DNA of 34,749 nt from JBGAPI01 sp044221335 (GCA_044221335.1 JBGAPI010000058.1:1-34749), one strand, 5' to 3'. Shown: positions 18,309 through 27,816, counted from the stretch's first letter. Notes: generated from the sequence alone by a model not told the origin. Numbers and translations: made by a program.

Positions 18309-20702
18309 TTACTGGACGTTCAGCGCGGTGTCGTCGATCACGAACGAGGTCTGCAGGCTGCTGTCCTCGGTCTCGCTGAACTTCACCTGGACCGTCTGGC
18401 CGATGTAGGCCGTGACATCGCAGGTCTTCTGCGCATACGCCGTGCTCTTGTTGAGGTTGGAGTAGGTGGCGCAGGTCTTCAGGGTGGTGCCCGAGGAGTT
18501 CAGGATCGAGACGGTCAGCTTGTCGTACGCGGTCGTGGTGGTGGTCTCGGCGGTGTCGATCTTCAGGTAGAACGACAGGGTGGCCGAGGTCTTGCCCGAC
18601 GGGATCGCGACCGACTGCGTCAGCGACTCGGTGGTGGCCGTGCCGTTGCCGCCCAGCCACGCGTAGTAGCTGCCGGTGCGCGAGGTGCGCGAGGTGCTGT
18701 TGGTGATCGCGCCGGCGGTGCCGGTCCAGTTCACCGCGCCCGACTCGAAGCCCGGGTTCAGCAGGAGCTGGGCGGAACCGCCGCCACCGCCGCCGACCGT
18801 GTAGTCACCCTTCAGCGACACGCCGGAGAACGCCGAGTAGGCCTTCAGGCGGACGTAGTAGGTGCCGGCGACCGGAGCCGCGATGGTGCAGGTCTCGGCA
18901 TTGCCGGAGGCGAACGGACGGCAGTCGTAAACGGTGTCGGTCGGCGCGGAGCCGGCCTTCACGTACATGTCCGCGTCACCCGTGCCACCCGACATCGTGA
19001 ACACCAGGTTGGTCGCGCCGGCCGGGACGGCCAGGGTGTAGTTGACCGACTGGCCAGCCGTCGGCTGGCTGATGCCGGTCACGGTCACGCCCTTGGTCAA
19101 CGCGCCGCCGGTGCTGCCACCGCCGCCACCGCCGCCGCCCGAGCAGGACACGCCCACCGCGGTGAACGCCGCGGTGACGTCGGCCTTGGTGTAGCCGAGG
19201 TCGGTCGCCGCGGACTCGACGCCGCAGGCACCGGCGTTGAAGGTCGACGAGGAGGTCCAGTACGAGGCGTTGGCCTTGGCGAACACCTTGAACGCCTTCA
19301 CCGTGCCCCAGTTGGCGGTCTTCGCCAGGGTGCAGAAGGCCTTGTTGTAGACGCCGGAGGAGTAGTGCACGTCGAGCGAGCTGGTGAAGTTCGCCGCGTT
19401 GTCGATCGAGCGACCATCCTGGGTCGGGTTGCACATGTAGCGCAGCGCGCCCGAGGAGGCCTTGAAGATCTCCTGGCCGACGAGGAAGTCGTTGCTGCCC
19501 TTCCAGTAGAACTCGGTGGCCTCGCCGCCCATGTCGGAGAAGGCCTCGTTCATGCCGCCGGACATGCCGGAGTAGGTCAGGTTCGAGTGCTGCTCGGTGA
19601 AGCCGTGCGAGACCTCATGGCCCGACACGTCGGCGTTGACCAGCGGGTAGAAGGTCGAGGCGCCGTCGCCGAAGGACATCGTGCTGCCGTCCCAGAACGC
19701 GTTCTCGTAGGACGAGCTGTAGTGCGTGCGCATGACCAGCTGGAAGGTCAGGGCGTTCGCACCGGTGTAGGCGTTGTACATGTTCTGGATGACGCCGCCG
19801 AAGAAGTGGGCGTCGTTCAGCGGCGAGTAGGCGCCGTTGATGGCCTTCACGGTGTTGCGCGGGCAGGTGTAGGAGAACGCCGTCGTGCCGGAGGTGCCAC
19901 CGTTGAGGTTCACCGTCTTCACGTTGGTGTTGTTCATCGTGCACGTCGTGCCCGACTGGGTCACGTCGTTGAAGCCGTAGATGCCGCCCGAGCCCCACTC
20001 GTACTGGCCGGTCTTGGCGTTGCCGCCGGGGCCGGTGCCGACGAGGGCGTGCGCGATGGCGTCCCACTTCTTCAGGACCGCGCCGGTGTCGGCGCCGACC
20101 ATCACCATCCAGCGATGCGGCTCGCCGCCGGCGTTGGCCTTGTCACCACGGAGTTCGACCAGGTAGGCCTTCTGGCCCACGCCGTTGTCGTCGACGAAGA
20201 TCAGCTGTTCCGCGTTCTGGCGGTCCAGCGCGAACAGCGAAGCGCGCGATCCGAAGGCGGCATCGGTCGCGATCGCGACGGCGCGCTCGGCGCTGAGCTT
20301 GAAGCGGGCGTTCGGGACGTCGGCGGCCAGGCCGTCGATGCGGTTGCCGAACACGGTGCGCATCGTGCCGTCGGCGTTGGTCGCGACGTTGATGTCGCCA
20401 CCGAACACGCGCAGGCCGAGATGGGTCTGGTTGTAGTGGCTGTGGGTCACGCCTTCGACCTGGCGATCCGCGTCGATGCTGCGGGCGCTGAGGCCGGACG
20501 AGGCCGCCAGGCCGAGGGCCTCGGCGTGGCGCTGCGCGGCAGCGACCGGCGCCAGGCCGCGGGCGGCGGCGCCGTAGGTGGCATTGACCTTGTCGAGCTG
20601 CAGCGAATGCAGATCGGTCGAGGACGCCGCCTGCGCGGAGGAGGCGACGAACATGGCAAGCGCGAGCGGCGACAATGCCAGCAGACGATAGTTAGTGGTC
20701 AC
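18309..20702 (-). CDS. Secreted M4 (thermolysin-like) metalloprotease with PPC and C-terminal module
   Basis: 797 residues from GTG at 20700-20702, chosen because GGGGAA lies 8 nt upstream and the product then begins with a good signal peptide (LLALSPLALAMFVASSAQA). Propeptide with FTP motif (SHYNQTHLGLRVFGGD) to about 190. Catalytic domain: zinc motif His362-Glu-Val-Ser-His366, third ligand Glu386 (GGMNEAFSDMGG) exactly 20 residues later as in thermolysin, and the downstream DVHYSSGVYNKAF with the transition-state His. A poly-glycine linker (GGGGGGGGSTGG) leads to a PPC domain and a 150-residue C-terminal module. It is an extracellular endoprotease made as a proenzyme; the PPC and module are probably trimmed or bind substrate. 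The GGC/CCG linker DNA is prone to slippage. Confidence 0.96.
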   Translation of the reverse strand: MTTNYRLLALSPLALAMFVASSAQAASSTDLHSLQLDKVNATYGAAARGLAPVAAAQRHAEALGLAASSGLSARSIDADRQVEGVTHSHYNQTHLGLRVFGGDINVATNADGTMRTVFGNRIDGLAADVPNARFKLSAERAVAIATDAAFGSRASLFALDRQNAEQLIFVDDNGVGQKAYLVELRGDKANAGGEPHRWMVMVGADTGAVLKKWDAIAHALVGTGPGGNAKTGQYEWGSGGIYGFNDVTQSGTTCTMNNTNVKTVNLNGGTSGTTAFSYTCPRNTVKAINGAYSPLNDAHFFGGVIQNMYNAYTGANALTFQLVMRTHYSSSYENAFWDGSTMSFGDGASTFYPLVNADVSGHEVSHGFTEQHSNLTYSGMSGGMNEAFSDMGGEATEFYWKGSNDFLVGQEIFKASSGALRYMCNPTQDGRSIDNAANFTSSLDVHYSSGVYNKAFCTLAKTANWGTVKAFKVFAKANASYWTSSSTFNAGACGVESAATDLGYTKADVTAAFTAVGVSCSGGGGGGGGSTGGALTKGVTVTGISQPTAGQSVNYTLAVPAGATNLVFTMSGGTGDADMYVKAGSAPTDTVYDCRPFASGNAETCTIAAPVAGTYYVRLKAYSAFSGVSLKGDYTVGGGGGGSAQLLLNPGFESGAVNWTGTAGAITNSTSRTSRTGSYYAWLGGNGTATTESLTQSVAIPSGKTSATLSFYLKIDTAETTTTTAYDKLTVSILNSSGTTLKTCATYSNLNKSTAYAQKTCDVTAYIGQTVQVKFSETEDSSLQTSFVIDDTALNVQ

Positions 20703-20908
20703 GAATCTGATTCCCCAGTTGGTTAGGTTGTGCGGCACACCCTGCACCGCGGTTCACACCCGCCGGATTCGTGGAACACAACCGCTCCCGTCGGGCCCAC
20801 CCAAGGCCCGCCGATGTCAACGCGGTCTATCCCCAGATCCGGTCCGCTCGTCGGAACACACCCTTCCGAGAGCGGCGGCGAAACCTAACAGCAGTTTTAC
20901 GGAATGTA

Positions 20909-20925
20909 ATGCCGCACCGCGGCAT
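20909..20925. promoter_or_regulatory. Dyad upstream of the M4 peptidase gene
   Basis: ATGCCGC-ACC-GCGGCAT is a perfect inverted repeat next to TGTGACAAAAC on the minus strand, about 210 bp before the M4 start. It could be an operator or an RNA hairpin in a long leader. Function is inferred only from position. Confidence 0.3.
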
Positions 20926-20983
20926 GTTTTGTCACAAAGCGACCAAATGCGGCTGCAGCCCGCATTCCTGCTCGATATTCCGG

Positions 20984-21013
20984 AAAAAAATCGGGGCCCG
21001 TATGGGCCCCGAT
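20984..21013 (-). terminator. Intrinsic terminator of the DUF1800-DUF1501 operon
   Basis: On the minus strand ATCGGGGCCC-ATAC-GGGCCCCGAT is followed by TTTTTT. A perfect 10-bp stem, tetraloop and U-tract, 35 bp after the DUF1501 stop. Confidence 0.93.
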
Positions 21014-21047
21014 GTGACGTGCTGTGACCGAGTTGTCATCGAAAGGA

Positions 21048-22544
21048 TTACAGAAACGGCAAGGTGGTCGATGACATGCTCGACAGGTTGGGGAAGATGC
21101 CACCGAGCTGCCCGGAAGAGACGCCCATCCAGGTCGCGAGCGTGGCCGCCATCTGTTCGACGCCGATCTGCGGAATCAGTTGTCCGCGCGAGAAACTGAT
21201 CGACGAATTGAGCGTCTGGTCGGGGAAGGTGCCGATGAACTTGCCGCCCTGCACCGCACCGCCCAAGGCCATCTGGATGTTGCCCCAGGCGTGGTCGGAT
21301 CCGGCTCCGTTCGACGACAGCGTGCGGGCGAACTCGCTCATCGTGAACAGGGTCACGTCGTTGACCGCGCCGATCTCCTCCATCGCCTTGTAGAACGCGC
21401 CGAAGGCCTTCGACAGGCGGTTGATCAGCAGCGCGTGGCCGCCGAAGGACTCGCCGGTGGGCGCGGTCGTGAACTGCGCGTCGTGGGTATCGAAGCCGCC
21501 GAAGCGGACGTAGTAGATCTGGCGCTCGGCGCCGACGTTGGCGCTGCGGCTGATCTTGATCATCCGCGCCACCATGTTGAGCTGGCTCGACAGCGAATTT
21601 CCGGTGTTCGGGAACACCGTGGTGACGTTGCCGGAGCCGTCCGATGCCGACAGCCACGCGGAGATCTGGGTGCCGAGGTCCATGCCGCGCTTCTGGATCG
21701 CCGCATATTCCTTGGCGAAGGGATTGGCCTGGGTCTGGCCGAGCAGGTTGTTGAGCGTGGCGAGCCGCGCGGTGCCGAAATTCGAGGAGCTGTAGTTCGA
21801 CAGCGTCGTCGCGCCGCCGGTCGACATCTGGTACGGCGAGATGTTCGGACCGATCTCGAAGCGGTTCGAGCCGGCGATCGAGATGCAGGGGGCGAGCGAC
21901 GGGAAGCCATTGCTGTAGGTCGCGTTCGCCATCACCTGGCCGCCCCATCCCACCGTCACGTTGGGGTTGGTGAGACCGAGGTTCCACAGCGTCTCCTGGT
22001 CGGAGTGCGAGTACAGCTGCGGCGGCCGCAGGGCCGGGTTCGCGTTGTACTCGGTCTTGGTGATCGGCCGCACCAGGGTGCCGATGTTGTTGATGAAGGC
22101 GAGCTTGCCGTCGGCGAACAGGGACTGCAGTCCCTTGTAGGCGACGCTGTTCAGCGTGAAGTCGGCGCAGGCCGGATTGAGGCCGAAGCTGTTGACGGCG
22201 AGGCCTTGCGGGCTGATCGGCAGCAGCGCGTTGAAATCGTACGCGAGCCCCTGTGCATTGGTGACCGCGTCGTAGACGCCGCCGCGCACGGTCCGGTACA
22301 GGTCGTACTGGCTGCCGGCGGAGGCGGAATCGCGTGGAATGACCAGGTTGAAGGCGTCGTTGCCGCCGGACAGATACACGCAGACCAGTGCCCGATAGGG
22401 CCCGCCGACCTTCGGCCGCTCGGCGGCCAGCGCCGAACCGACGAGGCCAAGCTGCGGCAGGAAGGCGTTGGCGCCGGCGGCGCCGACGGTCGCGGCGAGG
22501 CCGCGCAGGAAGTCGCGGCGGTTGCGATTGCGTTCGATGCTCAT
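21048..22544 (-). CDS. Tat-exported DUF1501 protein
   Basis: 498 residues. The N-terminus carries a twin-arginine signal, NRRDFLRGLAATVGAAGANA, so the protein is exported folded. DUF1501 hallmarks: LVCVYLSGGNDAFNLVIPRD at the mature start, FGGFDTHDAQ, LTKAF-like RLSKAFGAFYKAMEEIG, FTMSEFARTLSSNGAGSDHAWGN in two blocks, and GGAVQGGKFIGTFP. These are sulfatase/alkaline-phosphatase-like metal-site motifs (the HD, DTH and SDHAWG regions), which suggests a hydrolase fold, but no substrate is known. It follows the DUF1800 gene by 10 bp, with AGGAG (22551-22555) overlapping the DUF1800 TGA, so the two are translationally linked. Confidence 0.95.
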   Translation of the reverse strand: MSIERNRNRRDFLRGLAATVGAAGANAFLPQLGLVGSALAAERPKVGGPYRALVCVYLSGGNDAFNLVIPRDSASAGSQYDLYRTVRGGVYDAVTNAQGLAYDFNALLPISPQGLAVNSFGLNPACADFTLNSVAYKGLQSLFADGKLAFINNIGTLVRPITKTEYNANPALRPPQLYSHSDQETLWNLGLTNPNVTVGWGGQVMANATYSNGFPSLAPCISIAGSNRFEIGPNISPYQMSTGGATTLSNYSSSNFGTARLATLNNLLGQTQANPFAKEYAAIQKRGMDLGTQISAWLSASDGSGNVTTVFPNTGNSLSSQLNMVARMIKISRSANVGAERQIYYVRFGGFDTHDAQFTTAPTGESFGGHALLINRLSKAFGAFYKAMEEIGAVNDVTLFTMSEFARTLSSNGAGSDHAWGNIQMALGGAVQGGKFIGTFPDQTLNSSISFSRGQLIPQIGVEQMAATLATWMGVSSGQLGGIFPNLSSMSSTTLPFL

Positions 22545-22554
22545 GGCGGTCTCC

Positions 22555-24315
22555 TCAGCGCTGGACCACGAATTCGGGGGACAGCGCGATCACATGGATC
22601 AGGCCGAGGACTTTGCGGTTTGCATCGGCGCTGGCGAGGCCGGTGGTGGCGAGGTTGACGAGCTCGGTGCGCATCGCCGGCGTCATGCTGCCGTACATCA
22701 GCCGGGCGTTGAGTTCGTCGACCAATGCTCCCGGATTGCTCGCGAGCGGAGTGAGGTCGGAGATCGTGAGCCAGGCGCCGTCGGTCGGCTGCGTGAAGGT
22801 TCCGGTCGAGGTGCTGTAGCCCTTCCAGACGCGGGAGAACAGGTCGTTGGAGCTGATCAGCAGGGTCGACTCGTTGGCGATCTCGAACTCCGGCGAATAC
22901 AGGTTGGCGTTGGCGATCGCGCCGGGTTGCTGGTAGTCGGGCTCGTAGAAGTTGAACACCGTGCTGGCGCCGAGCGGTCGCTGCGAGAGTGTGTTCTCCG
23001 GGCTGCGCTCGCCCATCGGCTGCTCGCCCATGGCGATCGTCGGGGCGGCGACGCCGAAGGCCCGCCACAGCGCCGTGAGCCGGAGCACCGGCTCGCGCAG
23101 CTTGCCGTAGGGCGCGGCCGGGTCGGTCGGCGGGATCCGCGCCTCGCTGTCCATCAGCACGGCGGTCAGCACCGCCTTGAGATCACCGCGAACGCCCTGC
23201 CCGTTGTTGTTGAACACCGTCGCGACGCGGTCGATGTACTGCGGCGACGGGTTGCTGGTGACGAAGCGCTGGATCAGCTGGCGCGAGACGAAGGGGCCAG
23301 TGTTGGGGTGATTGAACAGGTAGTCGAGCGCGGTGGTGAGCTGCGACGAGCAATAGGCCGCACAGGCGTCCTTGCCGGCCTGGGTCGACGGCGTCGGGTC
23401 GCAGGCCGGCCCGGCGGCAACCGACAGCCCGGCGATCAGCGCCTTGCTGCCGGTGTCGGTGTAGAACGGGAAGCACACCATCGGCGCATAGCCGTTGGCT
23501 CCCGACGACGATCCCGAGTAGAGGCCGTTGTAGGTGTTGCAGGTACCAGGCGGCGTCGGGCAGGGATAGGACCAGCCGGTCAGCACGCGGGCCATGTTGC
23601 TGACGACGGTCTGGTCGTAGGTCGGGATCGGCTGGCCCAAGCCATCCAGCATCAGGCTGAAGTCGTTGTTGCGCTCTTCGAGGCCGACCGTGAACAGCTG
23701 CATCACCTCTCGGGCGTAGTTCTCGTCCGGCGAAAGAGTGCCCGATGCCTTGCGATTGCGCAGGTGCGACAGGAACTTGCCCATCTGCGGAGACAGCGTC
23801 ACCTGACCGAGCAGGGTGCGGTAATTGCCGAAAGCCCCGCGCGCGAGGATGTCCCAGTACTCGGCGACGCCGGTGACGTCGCCGGAGAGATTGTCGTTGC
23901 GATCCGAGATCACCAGGATCTGGCTCAATGCGAACGCCATCCGCTGGCGCAGCTGGTCGGGACCAAGGGCCGCGGTGTAGAACCAGCGATCCATCCGCTG
24001 GCCCTGGCCGAGCACCACGCCGTTGGTCGCGAGCGTGTCCATCCACGGCCGGGCCAGCGTGATCGGCTGGTTGAACTGGTCGGCAAGCCAGGTCTCGTAG
24101 CCCATCGAGCGCAGGCGGGAGATCTCGAGGCGGCTCGGGCCGAAACTCGCCTGGGTGAGGAAACGAGCGGACTCGGCGTCGTTGGCAGGAACGAAGAACG
24201 GGTTCTCCAGCGAGTCGGCGAAGACGGAATCGGTGGCCGCGCGGCCGGGCGTGGCGCCGGCAAACACCAACAGCGCCAGCACCGCGCGCAGTACGGACAG
24301 GCAGGTACGGTTCAT
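22555..24315 (-). CDS. Exported DUF1800 protein
   Basis: 586 residues. Sec signal peptide about 1-26. The mature N-terminus reads DSVFADSLE (29-37), then the DUF1800 core starts with ARFLTQASFGPSRLEISRL and YETWLADQFNQP. Other family motifs: RQRMAFALSQILVIS, YWDILARGAFGNYRTLLGQV, SPQMGKFLSHLRN, PDENYAREVMQLFTVGL, FVSRQLIQRFVTSNPSPQYI and REPVLRLTALWRAFG. A Cys-rich insertion at about 250-320 (CPTPPGTC, CDPTP, CAAYC) is probably disulfide-bonded outside the cytoplasm. DUF1800 and DUF1501 genes occur as neighbours in many bacteria and are thought to act together; the activity is unknown. This is the first gene of a two-gene operon. Confidence 0.95.
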   Translation of the reverse strand: MNRTCLSVLRAVLALLVFAGATPGRAATDSVFADSLENPFFVPANDAESARFLTQASFGPSRLEISRLRSMGYETWLADQFNQPITLARPWMDTLATNGVVLGQGQRMDRWFYTAALGPDQLRQRMAFALSQILVISDRNDNLSGDVTGVAEYWDILARGAFGNYRTLLGQVTLSPQMGKFLSHLRNRKASGTLSPDENYAREVMQLFTVGLEERNNDFSLMLDGLGQPIPTYDQTVVSNMARVLTGWSYPCPTPPGTCNTYNGLYSGSSSGANGYAPMVCFPFYTDTGSKALIAGLSVAAGPACDPTPSTQAGKDACAAYCSSQLTTALDYLFNHPNTGPFVSRQLIQRFVTSNPSPQYIDRVATVFNNNGQGVRGDLKAVLTAVLMDSEARIPPTDPAAPYGKLREPVLRLTALWRAFGVAAPTIAMGEQPMGERSPENTLSQRPLGASTVFNFYEPDYQQPGAIANANLYSPEFEIANESTLLISSNDLFSRVWKGYSTSTGTFTQPTDGAWLTISDLTPLASNPGALVDELNARLMYGSMTPAMRTELVNLATTGLASADANRKVLGLIHVIALSPEFVVQR

Positions 24316-24553
24316 CAGGAATCCCCAGGTCGGCTCCGCCAGACTAGACAGCGTAGTGCGGTCGAACCGTGACCGGCACCACGCTTGTCCGGCGGACGGC
24401 GCCGTCCGGAAGGATGACGGACGGCGGTTGCCTCTGCGACGATCGCCCTCGGGCCGGCGTCGTAGCCCGGAGACGCCCCCGGGGACGATGCGGCGATCGC
24501 GGATCGGGCCTCACCGCGGCGCCCCGGGACCCACCGACCACCGGAAACCATCG

Positions 24554-25561
24554 ATGACCCGCAGCGCGCACCTCCTTCGTCTCGGACTTGCCGCCGTTCT
24601 CGCCCTCGGCGGATCCGGTATCGGCCGCGCGGCGCATGCCGGCGAGCCTCTGGCCGACCTGCCGATGACGTTCCATCACGGGCTGCCGATGATCGAGGGC
24701 AGCCTGCGCCGCGGTTCGACCAGTTGCCTCGTGGTCGACACCGGCGCGCAGATCGTCCTGGTGGGCACGGCCGAATCGCGGCGCCTGCGCCTGCGTTCGT
24801 CGCCGACGCGGTTCGCCGCCGTGTCGAGCTCGTCGAGCTACCGCACGGCGATCGCCGGGATCGGCGTCCCGGGCCTGCTGGTCGGTCGCGCTTGGGTTCC
24901 CTTCCCGCAGGCGGCCGCCGCGCCGATCCTCGTCGACGTGGACGGAACGCCCTACTGCGACGCCGTGCTCGGGCTGGACCTGTTCCGCAGCTTCGTCGTG
25001 GAGGTCGACTATCCGGCGAAGCGGCTCAGGGTCCACGACGCCCGCGACTGGAGCGTCCCGAACGACGCGATCGCGCTCGACGCGGACTGGCTGCCGATGG
25101 GCGTGCGCGTGCCGATCACGCTCGACCTGCCGGACGGGCGGCGGATCGACGGCCGGTTTCTCGTGGACACCGGCGCCGACGATCACGCCGCCATCTATCC
25201 CACCACCCGCTTCGCCCGCCGCATGGGCCTCGCCGACAGCACGGCCGGGGCCCGGCAGCACTCCCGCGGCGGCGATCCGCGCGGCGCCGAGGTCCGGCTC
25301 GACGACGTGGCGGCGGAGTTCGCCGGACTGCGCCTGCCGCACCTCGCGCTCAGCTTCGACGAACACGGGCACGGCGCGCTGGGCGATGCCGAAACCCGCA
25401 TCGACGGCGTCGTCGGCTACGGAGTCCTGCGCCACTTCAACGTGGTCTTCGACCCGCGCGGGCGCCGCCTGCTGCTGGTGACGCCGTTCGCGCGGACCCT
25501 GCGGACTCCGGCCGTCAATGGCGTCTTCGTGGCGAGCGTGGTGCCGGCGACGCCGCCGTGA
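24554..25561 (+). CDS. Exported two-lobed retropepsin-like aspartyl protease family protein
   Basis: 335 residues from the ATG at 24554; the frame is open further upstream but a signal peptide begins here (LRLGLAAVLALGGSGIGRAAHA). Two aspartyl protease half-sites are visible: VVDTGAQ (Asp62) with DAVLGLDLFRSF (136-146), and LVDTGADDH (Asp205) with DGVVGYGVLRHFNVVFD near residue 295. Viral-type retropepsins have one half per chain, so two tandem halves in one chain resemble a pepsin-like monomeric arrangement. Predicted periplasmic. Whether it is catalytic is not known; the DTG triads are intact. It stands between the divergent DUF1800 operon and the S9 peptidase gene on the same strand, 86 bp upstream of the latter. 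Confidence 0.85.
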   Translation: MTRSAHLLRLGLAAVLALGGSGIGRAAHAGEPLADLPMTFHHGLPMIEGSLRRGSTSCLVVDTGAQIVLVGTAESRRLRLRSSPTRFAAVSSSSSYRTAIAGIGVPGLLVGRAWVPFPQAAAAPILVDVDGTPYCDAVLGLDLFRSFVVEVDYPAKRLRVHDARDWSVPNDAIALDADWLPMGVRVPITLDLPDGRRIDGRFLVDTGADDHAAIYPTTRFARRMGLADSTAGARQHSRGGDPRGAEVRLDDVAAEFAGLRLPHLALSFDEHGHGALGDAETRIDGVVGYGVLRHFNVVFDPRGRRLLLVTPFARTLRTPAVNGVFVASVVPATPP

Positions 25562-25647
25562 CGACCCTGAGCGAGGACGGCACCGCCACCGCCCCGCCCC
25601 GTTTCGACTAGCATCGCCGGCTCCCTGAACCTCCGAAGTGAGCCTCC

Positions 25648-27816
25648 ATGCGCATCGCCCGCACTCCTGTCGCCATCGGCGCGATCCTCGCCCTCGTCGC
25701 CTGCCAGCAGCACGCTACCCGCGAATCGGCCGCCCCGGCCATCGCGAAGAACGACGCGGTGTTCGGCGACAGCGCCGAAGGCGGCAGCAGGCCGGTGGAG
25801 GCCGCCGATGCCTACCAGTGGCTGGAGGACGTGACCGCCGAGAAGTCGCTGGCCTGGGTACGCGAGCGCAACGCGGAGAGCAGCGCGGAGATCACCGCCG
25901 CGCCGGGATTCGCGGCGCTGAAGGCGGACCTGCTCAAGATCGCCGACTCCGACGCCAAGATCCCCGCCGTCGTGCTGATGGGCGGCGCGTACTACAACTT
26001 CTGGAAGGACGCGAGCCATCGCCAGGGCCTCTGGCGGCGCACCACGCCGGCCGAATTCCGGAAAGCCGCCCCGAAGTGGGAAACCGTGCTTGATCTCGAC
26101 GCGCTGTCCGCGGCCGAGCACGAGAGCTGGGTATGGCACGGCGCCGACTGCCTGAAGCCCGAAGCGAAGCGCTGCCTGCTGTCGCTGTCGCGCGGCGGTG
26201 CCGACGCCCAGGTGGTGCGCGAGTTCGACCTGGCGTCGAAGTCCTTCGTCGCCGGCGGCTTCGAACTGCCCGAGGCCAAGGGCTCCCTGAACTGGATCGA
26301 CGTCGACCACGTGTTCGCCAGCACGGACTTCGGCGCCGACAGCATGACGTCCTCGGGCTATCCGCGAACGGTCAGGTTCTGGACTCGCGGCACGCCGCTC
26401 GCGAAGGCGGTGCTGGTCGACGAGGTTCCCGTGACCTACACGGAGATGGCGGTCTGGCGCGACCACACTCCGGGCTTTCCGCGCAACTTCGCGCTGCACA
26501 TCCCGGAATTCTTCAGGAGCGAGCTGTTCCTGGTCGATGCGGCCGGCATCTTCCAGCGGGTCGACGTGCCGCCCGACGCCGAGGCCGGCGTCAAGCGCGA
26601 GTGGCTGACCATCCAGCTGCGCAGCGACTGGACCGTCGGGGGCAGGACCTATCGCGGCGGCTCGCTGCTGGTCACCCGGTTCGACGACTTCATGACCGGC
26701 AAGCGCGACCTCACCGTGCTGTTCGAGCCGACGGCGACCCGTTCGCTCGCCAGCATCACCTGGACCCGCAACCACCTGATCGTCAACCTGCTCGACGACG
26801 TGAAGAGCAGGCTGGTCGTGCACACTCCGGGCAAGAACGGCTGGCAGCAGTCGGACCTGGTCGGCGCGCCCGCGCTCGGCACGGTCACGGTGGCCGCGGT
26901 CGACGAGGACGCCAACGACGACTACTTCATGACGGTCGCCGATTTCCTGACGCCGCCGACCTTGCGCTACGGCAGCGTCGGCAAGGCGCCGGTGACGCTG
27001 AAGTCGACGCCGGCGTTCTTCGATACCAAGGGTCTCTCGGTCAGCCAGCACTTCGCGACCTCGAAGGATGGCACCCGCGTGCCCTACTACCAGATCGGCC
27101 GCGCCGACCTGGTCGCTGACGGCAGCCATCCGACCCTGCAGTACGGCTACGGCGGATTCGAGGTCTCGCTGCTGCCCGCCTACAGCGCCAACGCCGGTCG
27201 CGCGTGGCTGTCGCAGGGCGGCGTCTACGTGATCGCCAACATCCGCGGTGGTGGCGAGTATGGGCCGGCCTGGCACGAGGCGGCCCTGAAGGCCAAGCGT
27301 CTGCGCGCCTACGAGGACTTCGCCGCGGTGTCGGAGGACCTGATCGCGCGGAAGATCACCTCGACTCCCCATCTCGGCATCCAGGGCGGCAGCAACGGCG
27401 GCCTGCTGATGGGCAACATGTTCACCCTGTACCCGAACCTGTACGGCGCGGTCGTCTGCCAGGTGCCGCTGCTCGACATGAAGCGCTATTCGCACCTGCT
27501 CGCCGGCGCCTCCTGGATGGCCGAGTACGGCGACCCGGACCAGCCGGACCAGTGGCAGTACATCCAGACGTACTCGCCCTACCACAACGTGAAGAAGGGC
27601 ACCCGCTATCCGCCGATCCTGTTCACCACCTCGACCCGCGACGACCGCGTCCACCCGGGCCACGCCCGCAAGATGATGGCGAAGATGAAGGACGCCGGCG
27701 CCGACGTGCGCTACTACGAGAACATCGAGGGCGGCCACGGCGGCGCAGCGAACAACCAGCAGTCGGCGCACATGGCCGCGCTGGCCTACACCTTCCTCTG
27801 GCAGAAACTGAAATAG
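25648..27816 (+). CDS. S9A prolyl oligopeptidase family lipoprotein
   Basis: 722 residues. A lipoprotein signal ends at Cys19 (LALVAC), so the enzyme should be anchored in the envelope. The N-terminal beta-propeller domain (about 50-430) begins YQWLEDVTAEKSLAWVRERN, typical of S9A. The alpha/beta-hydrolase domain contains GYGGFEVSLLPAYSANAGRAW, IRGGGEYGPAWHEAA and the nucleophile Ser582 in GGSNGGLLMG; catalytic Asp665 (STRDDRVHPGHARKM) and His697 (EGGHGG) complete the triad. It cleaves short proline-containing peptides; the propeller restricts access to peptides. This fits a role finishing products of the M4/M28 enzymes. GAAGTGAG ahead of the ATG is an acceptable ribosome site. Confidence 0.96.
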   Translation: MRIARTPVAIGAILALVACQQHATRESAAPAIAKNDAVFGDSAEGGSRPVEAADAYQWLEDVTAEKSLAWVRERNAESSAEITAAPGFAALKADLLKIADSDAKIPAVVLMGGAYYNFWKDASHRQGLWRRTTPAEFRKAAPKWETVLDLDALSAAEHESWVWHGADCLKPEAKRCLLSLSRGGADAQVVREFDLASKSFVAGGFELPEAKGSLNWIDVDHVFASTDFGADSMTSSGYPRTVRFWTRGTPLAKAVLVDEVPVTYTEMAVWRDHTPGFPRNFALHIPEFFRSELFLVDAAGIFQRVDVPPDAEAGVKREWLTIQLRSDWTVGGRTYRGGSLLVTRFDDFMTGKRDLTVLFEPTATRSLASITWTRNHLIVNLLDDVKSRLVVHTPGKNGWQQSDLVGAPALGTVTVAAVDEDANDDYFMTVADFLTPPTLRYGSVGKAPVTLKSTPAFFDTKGLSVSQHFATSKDGTRVPYYQIGRADLVADGSHPTLQYGYGGFEVSLLPAYSANAGRAWLSQGGVYVIANIRGGGEYGPAWHEAALKAKRLRAYEDFAAVSEDLIARKITSTPHLGIQGGSNGGLLMGNMFTLYPNLYGAVVCQVPLLDMKRYSHLLAGASWMAEYGDPDQPDQWQYIQTYSPYHNVKKGTRYPPILFTTSTRDDRVHPGHARKMMAKMKDAGADVRYYENIEGGHGGAANNQQSAHMAALAYTFLWQKLK

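Larger units (their letters stand above)
20703..21047. other. 345-bp intergenic region between the DUF1501 and M4 genes
   Basis: It holds the DUF1501 terminator (20984-21013), a 7-bp dyad (20909-20925) in the least GC-rich part, a TGTGACAAAACATG stretch on the minus strand that resembles half of a CRP/Clp site, and the M4 leader. GGAACACA occurs twice (around 20773 and 20854). No coding potential was seen. Confidence 0.5.
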
